From: Coniferiporia sulphurascens
Lineage: Eukaryota > Basidiomycota > Agaricomycetes > Hymenochaetales > Hymenochaetaceae
Length of the DNA stretch: 64,000 nucleotides
Assembly (NCBI GenBank): GCA_002794785.1
Contig: NBBA01000012.1
Location: 806,001-870,000 of the forward strand
Reading direction: 5' to 3'
In this document: in pieces, positions 1 to 12,972 of the stretch
Layout of the letters: every line of letters starts with the position of its first letter
Numbering within the stretch: the first letter of the stretch is position 1
Position numbers and translations under genes: made by a program
Notes under the pieces: model-generated
The model's database searches: none
The model's input: only the letters and a program-made list of their open reading frames with translations
What the model was told of the DNA's origin: nothing

Positions 1-614
1 AGCCTGGAGCTGATCGTCCATCTTGCGAGCAATTTCGTTGTAGTGTTCGTATGTCTTGTTCCCAAGGCCAAACATGACGTATTTGAGGCCTTCAAGACGG
101 TGGGCACCTTTGGAGAATTCAAATGACTCATCGGACATATGCTGAGTGAGCTCAACGGCGTTGTCGGTCGGCTCACCCTCGCCGTAGGTAGCTACGACGA
201 AGATCACAGCGCAGTCCTCGGGAAGCTCATCAAGGTTTTCGAAGTCATACTCCTCAGGGTCGCAGACCAGAGAGGCGAGACCAAACTTCTGTTTGGCCTC
301 TTTTGCAAGCCTTACGGCATACTCCTTCCGCGGTACCAGTCTGAGAACCATAGAAGATGACGATACGTTTTTTCTAAGGCAATTGCGCGTCGTGAGCGCA
401 GGACGATAAGGGTAGGACAGATACTCACGCTTTCCTTCATCTTTGCGATGAAGTCGCGGGGGTTGCCTCCATCGGAGGGGGTGCCCTTCGGGGGAGCGAC
501 GGGGACCGTGTTTGATTTGCTACCGGAAAAGATGGAGTCCTTGAAGAGATAGAGGGCAGCGAGGATGACGCCGAGGCCGAGGATGACCACGTCAGAAGAC
601 GAGGATGCGGCCAT
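1..614 (-). CDS. NCP1: NADPH-cytochrome P450 reductase, N-terminal part (runs off left edge)
   Basis: Electron-transfer flavoprotein of the ER that passes electrons from NADPH through FAD and FMN to P450s. Only the N-terminal membrane anchor and part of the FMN (flavodoxin) domain lie in the window. The start at 614 gives MAASSSSDVVILGLGVILAA, the hydrophobic anchor; an in-frame ATG at 686 would add a Ser-rich leader without known counterpart. Exon 1 ends at about 427 with donor GTGAGT and the acceptor TTAG lies at about 374. Exon 2 then reads KKRIVIFYGSQTGTAE, the FMN phosphate-binding loop, followed by EYAVRLAKEAKQKFG and the VATYGEGEP-type loop. Between TAE and EYA there is one base too many (about 324-325), so the two halves are in different frames as written. 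Family assignment is firm; whether this copy is intact is not. Confidence 0.88.
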
Positions 615-1096
615 CTCGGAGGAGGGAAGAGAGGCGGGCGCAGAGGGACGGACGCGCAGACTGGACGAGCTGTCGAGGAAATCCATGAGTTAGAGGGGGG
701 GGGATGGAAAAGAGGGGGAAGAAAATAAGGGAGATACATACTCGATGCGCGGGCTATAAGAAGGGCCGAGCGGGTTGGAGGAAGGAAAGAGAGAGCTGAA
801 TGGCCCGATAGTCGGTGGGAGAGTGAGAATAAAGGGAAATCAGAATCGGTACAGCTTTATCACATAAGCCGGCAATTGACACGTCACCCTATGTTATATA
901 TTCTACGTGCAATATCCCATTTGTACTGAAGCAACAAGAAAAATGCGATGGTATTCCCGGACCTCCGTGCCTATTTATTAGTATAATTACTACTACGCAA
1001 TTTTATTGGAAATATCAAAAGGATTCGCCATTGGACCGGCCCTGAACAACGCTTCTACTGCCGGGAACAATCGTCCTCAGCTCTCGCACATTTGTC
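615..1096. other. Divergent intergenic region between P450 reductase and DAD1
   Basis: This is the shared upstream region of two genes read away from each other. Position 686 carries an in-frame upstream ATG for the reductase. The part from about 840 to 1010 is AT-rich (for example around 895-905 and 973-1010), as expected of a fungal promoter. No further gene, RNA gene or repeat was seen. Confidence 0.5.
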
Positions 1097-1574
1097 ATGC
1101 CCGACGACGAGCAAGCATTCTTCGACAGAGAGCGCGAGCGCCTCGCGGCCGACATCGCGTCCGTATGTGCTCTCTTTCGCGTTTACGGACACATACGCAT
1201 CTCACGCACGGCACTAACAGGGCTTCGAGCACCTCCTCACCGCGTCCAACCTCCTCAACCGCAAGCTCGAGGAAGTCCTCGGCATGACGAAGGAATACGA
1301 CACAATTGCAGCCCTTTGGACGCGTTTCCATGCACTCATGCGTGCACAGGGAGGCGCCGACACTAGCGGATCAGGACCAGGACCTGGGCCTGGGGCTGGG
1401 ACGGGGCTCGGTGAGGAATCAGGGAAGGGCTCAGTTTTGGACGGGTTCGCAGACGAGAGCCTTGTTGTAGCACTGCACGACACGACCGTCGTCCCAAATC
1501 CGCACGCGCCCGCGGGTCTTCCCGGCACAGGAGGGTACACCCTACAGATCCCACCGTCTGCGCGCAAGGCGTAA
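1097..1574 (+). CDS. DAD1: DASH complex subunit Dad1
   Basis: Subunit of the fungus-specific DASH/Dam1 complex, which forms rings around spindle microtubules and couples kinetochores to them. Exons are 1097-1162 and 1221-1574; the 58-bp intron begins GTATGT and ends CTAACAG. Spliced, the N-terminus reads MPDDEQAFFDRERERLAADI then ASGFEHLLTASNLLNRKLEE and VLGMTKEYDTIAALWTRFH, the full Dad1 signature: an acidic QxFFxxER start, a short helix, and an LNRxLEEVxGxxKE-x-ALW block. The C-terminal ~75 residues are a Gly/Pro-rich extension beyond the conserved core, containing a GPGPGPG run. The gene is read away from the P450 reductase and towards PKC1. Confident because of motif order and short length. 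Confidence 0.93.
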
Positions 1575-2026
1575 TCCTTGGGCCGTCAACTTGGTTTCCG
1601 CGGCCTATTTCCCGACGATTACGACCCTGTTTTGACAATTTTGTTCCGCGGCACCGCGTACACATCCTTTGCCCCGCCACGGCCTGGCTCAGGGCCCGGC
1701 GCCGGGCAATTATCACCCCTGATGTGTCGCCCACTGTCGCAGACATGAGCTGCGGCCGCCGTGAGTGTCGGACTACTCGGACTACCGGCCGTTGGCTGTT
1801 GGCTGTTTTTGCTCGCCCGGCTCGACTGCCGTAAGCGTAGCACGTCATTGTAGGGCCGCTACATCCAGCATCAATGATTTAGTAGCTTATATACAAAAAT
1901 TGCGAATTGCGAGTTCGAAGTACAACAAGGAAAGCTAAGCGACTGCACCGTAAAGTAAAGCCGTTGGCTCCGACAAAAGTCCCACTCGTGATTATCTATC
2001 CCTTCCCAAAATCCGGCGTCCCATAC
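1575..2026. other. Convergent intergenic region (DAD1 / PKC1 3' ends)
   Basis: This stretch holds the two 3' untranslated regions. It contains a short tandem of TTGGCTG near 1793-1807 and an AT-rich patch at about 1875-1905. No coding, RNA or mobile sequence was recognised. Confidence 0.4.
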
Positions 2027-6105
<4,079 letters not shown>

Positions 6106-6657
6106 GTCCTTAGTTTCCGCCGTCGCGACGAGGAGCGAGTAGATGATGGCGGCGATGAGGAAAGTGCTGGGCGACAGACACTGGCAGACGCTGTGCTGAA
6201 CGTAACCCTTCCCCCTAACTAGGTAACACACTAGTACTTCAACAATATTAATGGTAATTAACTCCAAGCAACTATTTATCACAGCAACAAACACAAAAAA
6301 CATATTGTGATACAAGCATATTTAGCTGCAATATTTTTGGGCGTTCTAGCCAAGGGCCGGGGGGACATATCAACAACAGACATGTCAGCGTGGGCTGATT
6401 GAGTGTTCGGTGTGTTGAACCCAATTCCCAAGTGAACCTCGGCACCAGCGAACCCCGCTTTCATCTCCCTACAGTTTCCAAAGGTGATAACAAACGTATT
6501 AATCGAACCTTGGGAAACGGGGGAAAGAGTATGCGTGAAACACTAAAGTTACAGAAAGAGGGGCAAGCCAAACGCGCCATCCGAATAGATTTCGCACGGT
6601 GGCCATCTAGTGGCAAGAATCTCCGTCCATTCCTCGTAAATATTTGAACTCAAATGA
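6106..6657. other. PKC1 promoter and HYPK-like 3' region
   Basis: This non-coding region lies between the PKC1 start and the stop of the small UBA gene. It is AT-rich around 6225-6320. The short open frames here have no recognisable motif. No repeat or RNA gene was seen. Confidence 0.4.
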
Positions 6658-7056
6658 TCAAGGGTTTACAAGGGCAAGTAGCGCGTCAAACAGGACCCCT
6701 TTCGAGTCCGCGAGAGCTTTCTCCGCCTGTGACCGCGGAATTTCCAGTTCACGAACCTAATAGAATGAAAACAAAGATGAGCGAACCCCCGAATGCTTGA
6801 AGGCAGAAATCAGAACGGACTATCAGCTCGACGTCCTCCTTTTTCGCAGCGAAGCTCTCCTTTGGCGCTTTCGATGGCGGCTTGTCGAAGAGCCCGTTCC
6901 TGAACGCCTCCTCCATCTTCCCTTTGGAGTACGCCAAACCGTCGGCAAACTGCGACACACGTATTCAGCGGTTCCAAACTGCAGTGCGGCGGTAAGTCAG
7001 CTCACATTCACAATAACCTCTGGCTCAGGTCTTCCATTCAACAGGGTGCGCTGCAT
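6658..7056 (-). CDS. HYPK-like small UBA-domain protein
   Basis: Probable orthologue of HYPK, a ribosome-associated regulator of the NatA N-terminal acetyltransferase. Three exons: 7056-7006, 6949-6821 and 6756-6658. The introns are 56 and 64 bp; the second starts with the weak donor GTCCGT. The protein is about 92 residues. The N-terminal half (MQRTLLNGRPEPEVIVN, then FADGLAYSKGKMEEAFRNG) is helical. The C-terminal half is the HYPK UBA: KKEDVELIVRELEI, PRSQAEKALADSKG, VLFDALLALVNP. The KKEDxELI-xxELEI-xxxxAExxLRE pattern is the family hallmark. Its start lies 93 bp from the start of the oppositely directed gene at 7150, so the two probably share a promoter. An ATG at 6958 would need part of the intron and is less likely. 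The NAC-alpha UBA is related, but there is no NAC domain here. Confidence 0.82.
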
Positions 7057-7149
7057 GGTGAATGCTAGCAGACACTAAGTGAGTTCGGTGAAAGGCCAAT
7101 TCGCGACACCATCACGTGATATCAACAGTACGCCAACCGCCAACAATAT

Positions 7150-9812
7150 GCATGGCCAGAATTATGCTTATGACCATCTCGACCGAAATTATCACCAAGC
7201 AAATAATCAGGAAACACCTAAAGATATCACGGGTTTTAGCTTTTTTATCTTGGCGTAATGCCAACCATCTGCTGTCCGTCCTCTGTACGCGTCCGACAAG
7301 ACTCCGCCACTCTCAGGCTCGATGCGTCCCATTTTTTTCTCGTCGGCGAGCGCCAGAGCACTCCAGTTAATCTCAAAGGTCCACTGCCGGCGTCAGTAAA
7401 CGTGTACTCATGCTCTGACCTGACTATCACCGTCTCTGTGGTCTTAAACGGCAATCACTTGTCTGGCGAGCAAGTCAAACAGTCAATGATATCCCGACAT
7501 TTGGTGCAATTATTCAGACAGGTAAGCCAACATCACCTTATGGTAGCTTCTGACTCATTCAGATTAAAAATAGAATGCCGATCTGTTAGGCATTAATAAT
7601 GTTTCGGACGCATACATCGATCATAAGGAGGGTGAAGCCAAAGGTACGGTTTCAGTTACGTCGAGCTTTCACGGTGCACCCAATGCCTCTTTGGAAGTAA
7701 ACGTTACACCTCGGTTCTCGGTACCAGGTCATAACTCCGACTCACGGGTGGCCCTCGTCTCTATACACCTTAAATATAACTGTAAGACCATCGCGGTTGG
7801 TACGGACACGTCAAGAACGTCCAACTCTGCACTCACTTGCGACGTACTTAATCTGGCTTTGGATAAATTCATAACATACCATTTGGTCAAGTTCGTCCCT
7901 CTTTTGGGCCGATATTACTCTAGCTTGACTCATTATCTTGCCTACACATTAGACGATACCCGTTAATATTTGGACCCTGGAGAGAGGTATGTAAGCGGAC
8001 TTTCGGGGTTGAAGTTATTTATCCTTAAAACACTCTACAGAAACTAGAGCGAGAGAATACATATTTTCCTTCAATTGCCAACAGTATATTAACAATGGCT
8101 TATCGTTCACCAAATGAAAAATTTCAAAGTCAGGTCCAGCGTCATTTGAGGGTATAACATTCATTATCTCATCCAAACAATTCGTGATGTACTTAATATT
8201 GCCTCTTCCGTGAGCTAGCTACTCCGGAGATGTCTTGAGCTCGCTGATCGTGACGCATTCGATTTCCTTCAAAGCTGTTGCAACGTCCCGGAAAATAGTA
8301 CCCCGTTGAATCCAGATAGCAACGGTCCTTTAACTGATGAAGATACCATACGTCTCGCAATGCAGCGCCTGTATAGACTTGTCCTCCGCCCTCCACTGAC
8401 TAGAGTGCGTTTTCTTCCATTTGACATTTCTTTTTTATCCCTGGCCTTATCTCCGCTTAGTGTAAGCTGGTTAAAAAGAACTCACTCACCCAAGAGTCCA
8501 AAGAAAGTATGAGCGGGTAAGCATAGTGCCGCATGTTCTTTATCAGCGGCTACTCAATTTAGCTCTTTCAGGTCTGCCACAAACGGTGCACGCGATAATA
8601 ACGGACCGAGCTCTCATATACTGTTGGATAACACCGAGATAAATTGGGACGAATGTTATCATTCTGATGAGAACTTTGAAGGATTGGGACAGGAAGACGG
8701 TACGGGATTAAGCCGGGCAATGTATTGTTCGCCTATCCACGTGCCTTCTCCACCTTCAGAGACTATGTATCCTTGGACGGACTCCATGGTAAGGAAGCCG
8801 GTTACAAACACAGCCTACACGGATGTAAGGCGGAACGCGAACCTCACATTTCATTCGAGTTTCTTCTGACCTCTTCATTCTCAAATCGCAGGGTGCATTG
8901 ATATTAAGCGATTCAGATTCCTCCGAAAATGAAATACTAGACGACTCCACTGTACTCTCGCAATACCGGGGGAACGCTTCGACCGACCGCTTGGCTGGTC
9001 TGTGGACGGGTCACTATCTAGAGGTCGACTCGAATGGCTCCGAATCGGATGCGGACTCCCTTCTGGATCTCCTGGGCGAGGAAGAAACCGGCAATTCTGG
9101 CTATTATGCGCGTAGTCAGGAGCTGGATGACATTGTTGATGCATACAGGCATTCTTCTGGACTCAAGATGTCCGTAGACGACCTCGTGTCAAATACACAG
9201 GCGGAAAACAGTCGACCTGCGGCTGTAGCCGGAATATCTGGTGATCTTGTCTCAGGCTATGAGCATCCATCGGAAGCATCTAATATTGCAACCCAAACAA
9301 GAGCCAGGCTTCCATGCTTCTCGGATGCTAATCATGAAATTGACTTGGTTGACGACATGTTTTTGCCGCCTGGAGTGACTATGTATATTGCAAGCACAGG
9401 CGGGCACGTTGCGTCTATGTCGCCCGAACTCACCATCGATAACGCTCTTGAAGGCTTCTTGGATAGTTCTCTACATCCGCCCGTGCACAGGACTAATCTG
9501 ATGGCTAGACCTGCGGAGCCGGCTGTCTTCTCCGGCGACGGAGCGAGTGCCGACGGTCTGGACTGTGAGGGAGAAGGGAAGGACTATCTTGACCTCTATT
9601 TCGGCGAGTGTGATGACAAAGAGGGTAGTGAGGCTATTTCAAACAGTCTGCAATCCGAAGAGCAGCAACGTTCTGCAGGCATTACCATGTACACAAAGTC
9701 AGGCGACAGCCCGGGATGGAATACGGCGGATCACGAGCTGCGCGGGCACTCGGAGCATGGTTATGAGGAAGACCTTGGCATGAGCAGCGATGACAATATG
9801 TGTCTATTTTAA
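7150..9812 (+). CDS. Unrecognised multi-exon gene, acidic Ser-rich C-terminus
   Basis: I do not recognise this protein. Reading starts at MHGQNYAYDHLDRNYHQANN (7150). Later coding blocks run to 7507 (ends LVQLFRQ, donor GTAAGC) and from about 7573 (NADLLGINNVSDAYIDHKEG, then a region rich in V, S and T). Further blocks include PASFEGITFIISSKQFVMY (about 8134-8206), CCNVPENSTPLNPDSNGPLT (8271 on) and MQRLYRLVLRPPLTR (ends 8402, donor GTGCGT). The last exon begins near 8892 (GALILSDSDSSENEILDD) and stays open to the TAA at 9812. The C-terminal ~300 residues are acidic with several D/E/S clusters and look disordered. The exon joins between 7230-7330 and 7900-8140 are uncertain. Clean splice sites and frame changes at introns argue for a real gene. 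No domain could be named. Confidence 0.55.
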
Positions 9813-10120
9813 GTAGTACCGGAGGGCAGCGGGACTTTCCGAATGTATCCATCACGCGCCCAGGTGTGACGTCTCTGATCAGAGGAGAATTGAAGCTCCG
9901 ACAGAACCGTGCCGGAGTGTGACACGTTCCTTACATAAGTAGCAGCTTCCTTTGCGCCCTCACAACGGCCAACCGCCAGTACTTAAGCTCGCCACCATCC
10001 ACTCCGAATCCCGACAGCAGCGCCGCCCTCCCATCGACGTTCCCCGACGTCCTTTCCCCCCTTTCTGGCTCGTTCTCGCCTCCTCCTCCAGTCACTCGTC
10101 CGCCCCATCTTCCGCCTACA
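9813..10120. other. IGO1 upstream region
   Basis: This region holds the 3' end of the preceding gene and the promoter/5' leader of IGO1. The part from 9990 to 10115 is C/T-rich with many TCC and CCTCC runs just before the start codon, a common feature of filamentous-fungal leaders. Nothing else was recognised. Confidence 0.4.
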
Positions 10121-10719
10121 ATGCTCCCGCACAAGAAGAAGATTGACATTAGTGTGCGTGTTTTACTCTTCACGATGTCGATCGGCCATCGTTGGGACCG
10201 TGCCCGGAGCTTGCACTCCGGGCTCCGGGTAGCGGCGACAAAAAAAGAGGCCTCCAGACAAGGTCGCTCGTGCATCTCGCATGATCAGATACGCTGACCG
10301 CTTTCTTGCAGACGTTGACGGAGGAAGAGCGGAAGCTATTCAGCCTTTACGGAAAGCTACCCACTCACAAGAACGTACTTACAAAGATCCAGAAGGTGTG
10401 TTTGACCTTCCCGGTCCCTAGCCCATTCTGATTTGTTTTCCAGGATCGGAAGTACTTTGACTCTGGTGATTACGCCCTTTCAAAGGCGGGGATTGCGCCC
10501 GAGGAGGCGGTCGGTACGGCCATTCCAAATCCGCAGAAGTGAGTCCGACATGCTATCTAACTCCTAGATTATTTTAACTGATCTAAAATCCATTGCAGCA
10601 TCCCACATGCGTCGCCTCCTAGTGCGCAGCAAGGCCTTTCTGTCTCGCCGACGAACACGACCAGTCCCGTGAAAGAAAGCACGCTCGGCTCGCAGGACAG
10701 CGACGCTACCGACGAGTGA
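10121..10719 (+). CDS. IGO1: Endosulfine / Igo1 family phosphoprotein
   Basis: Small PP2A-B55 inhibitor phosphorylated by the Greatwall/Rim15 kinase; in yeast Igo1/2 promote quiescence entry and mRNA protection after TORC1 inhibition. Four exons: 10121-10153, 10312-10395, 10444-10538 and 10599-10719. The spliced product is about 110 residues: MLPHKKKIDIS, then TLTEEERKLFSLYGKLPTHK, DRKYFDSGDYALSKAG and a Ser/Thr-rich tail ending DSDATDE. The invariant FDSGDY motif, whose Ser is the Greatwall target, is at about residue 42, preceded by the YGKLP segment. All introns have GT-AG ends. Length and motif order match the family. Downstream lies the LINE insertion, 375 bp beyond the stop codon. Confidence 0.95.
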
Positions 10720-11094
10720 AGAATTCCGTCTCTTCATTCGCGAATTCTCGTCCGCCATAGCCGCACCACACTTTATTGATTCTTGTCTTGTCAATTGCAT
10801 CATCAAGGAATGAGACTCCAGTTCTAATTCGCCGCGTTATTATACGAGTAGCCAGTCGTTCGCATCGAGACTCCAGGGTTTATGGAGAGGATTATCCGCT
10901 CTGTTCCTCCTTGACCCGTGTATTACTTTACATTGACTTGTATGACCTTTTCTCGATCACGCCTCACATTAACGAATCCCTGCATTAACGCTACAAGAAA
11001 TCCAATAAGGCTATTAATGCTTGTCTCTTGCTTCCTTATCTGCGTTTTGACTAAGAGGCATGTTTACCAAGCAGAAGTCTACCCGCAAATCGGT

Positions 11095-11108
11095 CGATCA
11101 AAAGGAGT
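11095..11108. repeat. Target-site duplication, left copy
   Basis: The 14-bp sequence cgatcaaaaggagt is repeated exactly at 12747-12760 and flanks the LINE fragment. The last T is shared with the adjoining poly(T) tract, so the duplication is 13-14 bp. Confidence 0.93.
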
Positions 11109-11172
11109 TTTTTTTTTTTTTTTTAAATGCATTTCTATAGCGCGTCATGACTATCTAGTACAAAATACGCTC

Positions 11173-11192
11173 CAGGGGCCTTTAGGCCCCTG
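11173..11192. repeat. Hairpin in the LINE 3' UTR
   Basis: Perfect 8-bp stem (caggggcc / ggcccctg) with a 4-nt loop (ttta), lying about 50-65 bp from the poly(A) end of the element. Several LINE families use a 3' stem-loop for recognition by their own reverse transcriptase, so this is a candidate for that role. The pairing is directly visible; the function is inference. Confidence 0.6.
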
Positions 11193-11303
11193 TATTGTGT
11201 GAGATGGTAGTTGGTATAGACGGAATAATAGTGGCGGGATGCCCTAAGCAGAGATGGGAGCTGGGTATGAGCCAGTGAAAAAAGAAAGAGTGGGGTGTTC
11301 GGA

Positions 11304-12746
11304 CTAGTTGCCTATGGCAAAACCTGAGTCAGACACGTGAACCACAGTGGGGCCACCCGGGTCAAAGACGAGGATGGGTTCCGCCTCGAAGGCGGGGTGA
11401 GAGTCAAGGAAAGATGCCAGAAAGGGGAGGCCATCCTTAGAGAACCATTGGGCTTCAGTGGATGGTATGGGGGTCTTCCACACCGCTCGACGGGCGGGGA
11501 GGGTGTTCGGGCAGGAGAGCAGGAGGTGGGCTCGCGTCTCCGGGACATGGCAGAGTGGGCACATGGGATCGCGTCCCGGAATCCGTCCAAAGTACGCGCC
11601 AAAGCCGGCGTGACCTAGGAGTGTCCGGAAAACTTTGCACTTAGTGCGACGACCGAGTGTGAGGTTCTGCATTAGGGCAGACGGCTTAGTCGAGGGATTT
11701 ACTTTGACACCCATAACATGGGCATCCGAAGTTCCTCGGGATTTCCGACAGGCAGAGGCCCAGTCGGATTTCCATTGAGTGAGTGCCGTCGAGGAGGCGG
11801 CTTCCCTAAGGAAGCGTATGGTAGGCGGGAACGGTGTGGCGCCCGGAGGAGGGTTGTCCGCTACGCCGCAGGCGAGGACGTCAGCAAATTCGTTGCCCTC
11901 CACATCGGAGTGTCCCGGAACCCAGTGTAAGTGAAAGAAAACACTGGGGAATCGCTTAGTAGCGATTTTGAGGCACTTCCGGATGAAGAGAGCGACATTC
12001 ACGCCTGGGGCCGGACGAGGGTCTGCGAGAAGTGTGAGGGCAACTTCGCAATCAGTGTAGATCTCCACCTGGGTAACGTCTGGGTGTAGATCAAAAGAGT
12101 AGGCCAGTAGCCATGCGGCGTCGGCAAGGGCGGCGAGTTCACAGTCAGTAGCATGGACAGATGAACCAAGGTAGGTTTCGCGGGTGAGGACGGACTCCCC
12201 TCGATAGAACCAAACGCCGGCGGCGCCGCCGGCGTAAAAGGATGGGGACGTTCCTTTGCGGGAACCGTCGGTATAGATGAGAAGGCGGGTGGGAACGTCT
12301 TTCAGCTGGTCGATAAGACCATGGTGTGACTGAATGAGTGCATCCCGGGCTTCTTGAGAGTGGTCAATCGCCTGGTCTATGCTTACGTGTCTTAGTGAAG
12401 GTAACGCAATCCACGGAGGGCGAGTGTAGCGGGGAACCCGTTCGCAGCCAGGTGGGACCCTGTTGACGAACGAGGAGGTGATGGATCCTTTACGGGGGGA
12501 CCGTAAGGGTAGGAGGGTGTGCGTGGTAGTGAGGTACCGAATAGCCGCACGAGTCTTGGTGCGCTCTAACCTGAGGGGGATAGGTAAAATGGAGGCGAGG
12601 ACTTCAGAGGGGCCGCGTGGGGACGTGCGCCAAGATCCAAGGATACGGCGGCACGCCGCGGACTGTACCAAAGTCATTTTATCACATTTACCTTTTTGCC
12701 GCATGCCAGTAAACCAAAGAGGAGACCCCCAAAGGAGGACTGGCAG
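11304..12746 (-). pseudogene. LINE ORF2 C-terminal fragment: RT tail, RNase H, zinc knuckle
   Basis: Open from the truncated 5' edge (LPVLLWGSPLWFTGMRQKGK, the RT connection region) to a stop at 11304. The first in-frame ATG is at 12704 but is internal to the ancestral protein. The RNase H domain spans about 11790-11850 to 12280: IYTDGSRKG, DCELAALADAAWLL, VEIYTDCEVALTLL and WVPGHSDVEGNEFADVLA supply the D-E-D-D catalytic set. Near the C-terminus CPLCHVPETRAHLLLSC forms the C-x2-C-x7-8-H-x4-C knuckle common after RNase H in fungal LINEs. The endonuclease, ORF1 and catalytic RT palm are missing, so the fragment cannot move on its own. No stop or frameshift was found inside the fragment. Confidence 0.93.
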
Positions 12747-12760
12747 CGATCAAAAGGAGT
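12747..12760. repeat. Target-site duplication, right copy
   Basis: Exact copy of the 14-bp sequence at 11095-11108. The original site would have read ...cggtcgatcaaaaggagt joined to gctgttac... . It lies 212 bp from the CDC25 stop codon. Confidence 0.93.
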
Positions 12761-12972
12761 GCTGTTACAAGTTAATGTGCCACAAGTAAGGAAAATAGGG
12801 TGAGTAATACAATTCCGTGACTAGGTATCCTTAGGAGGGGATAAAAGGAAGCAATAATGACGGGAGATAACGGGAGATGGGTAAACAGGAAGATAACAAG
12901 CGAGCAGGCGAAGAGAAAAAAAAACTGGGAGCAAAAGTCACTCGGCCGCCGACAATATAAAATGGAATGCCA

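Larger units (their letters stand above)
11109..12746 (-). mobile_element. 5'-truncated non-LTR retrotransposon (LINE, Tad-like)
   Basis: This 1.64-kb element lies on the minus strand. Its 3' end is a poly(A) tract, seen as 16-17 T on the plus strand from about 11108 to 11124. Its 5' end breaks abruptly inside ORF2 at 12746, as expected from incomplete target-primed reverse transcription. It is bounded by the 14-bp duplication cgatcaaaaggagt (11095-11108 and 12747-12760). The remaining reading frame (reverse-transcriptase tail, RNase H, C-terminal zinc knuckle) is uninterrupted from the truncation point to its stop at 11304. About 195 bp of 3' UTR carries a strong hairpin at 11173-11192. Fungal LINEs with an ORF2 RNase H are typically of the Tad clade; the exact clade is inference. 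The intact frame and near-perfect duplication suggest a recent insertion. Confidence 0.93.

Noticed and set aside
8095..8150. In-frame TGA after INNGLSFTK suggesting a pseudogene in the unrecognised gene
   Set aside because: A GT-AG intron beginning at the preceding GTATAT and ending AAAGTCAG removes it and keeps PASFEGITFI in frame.
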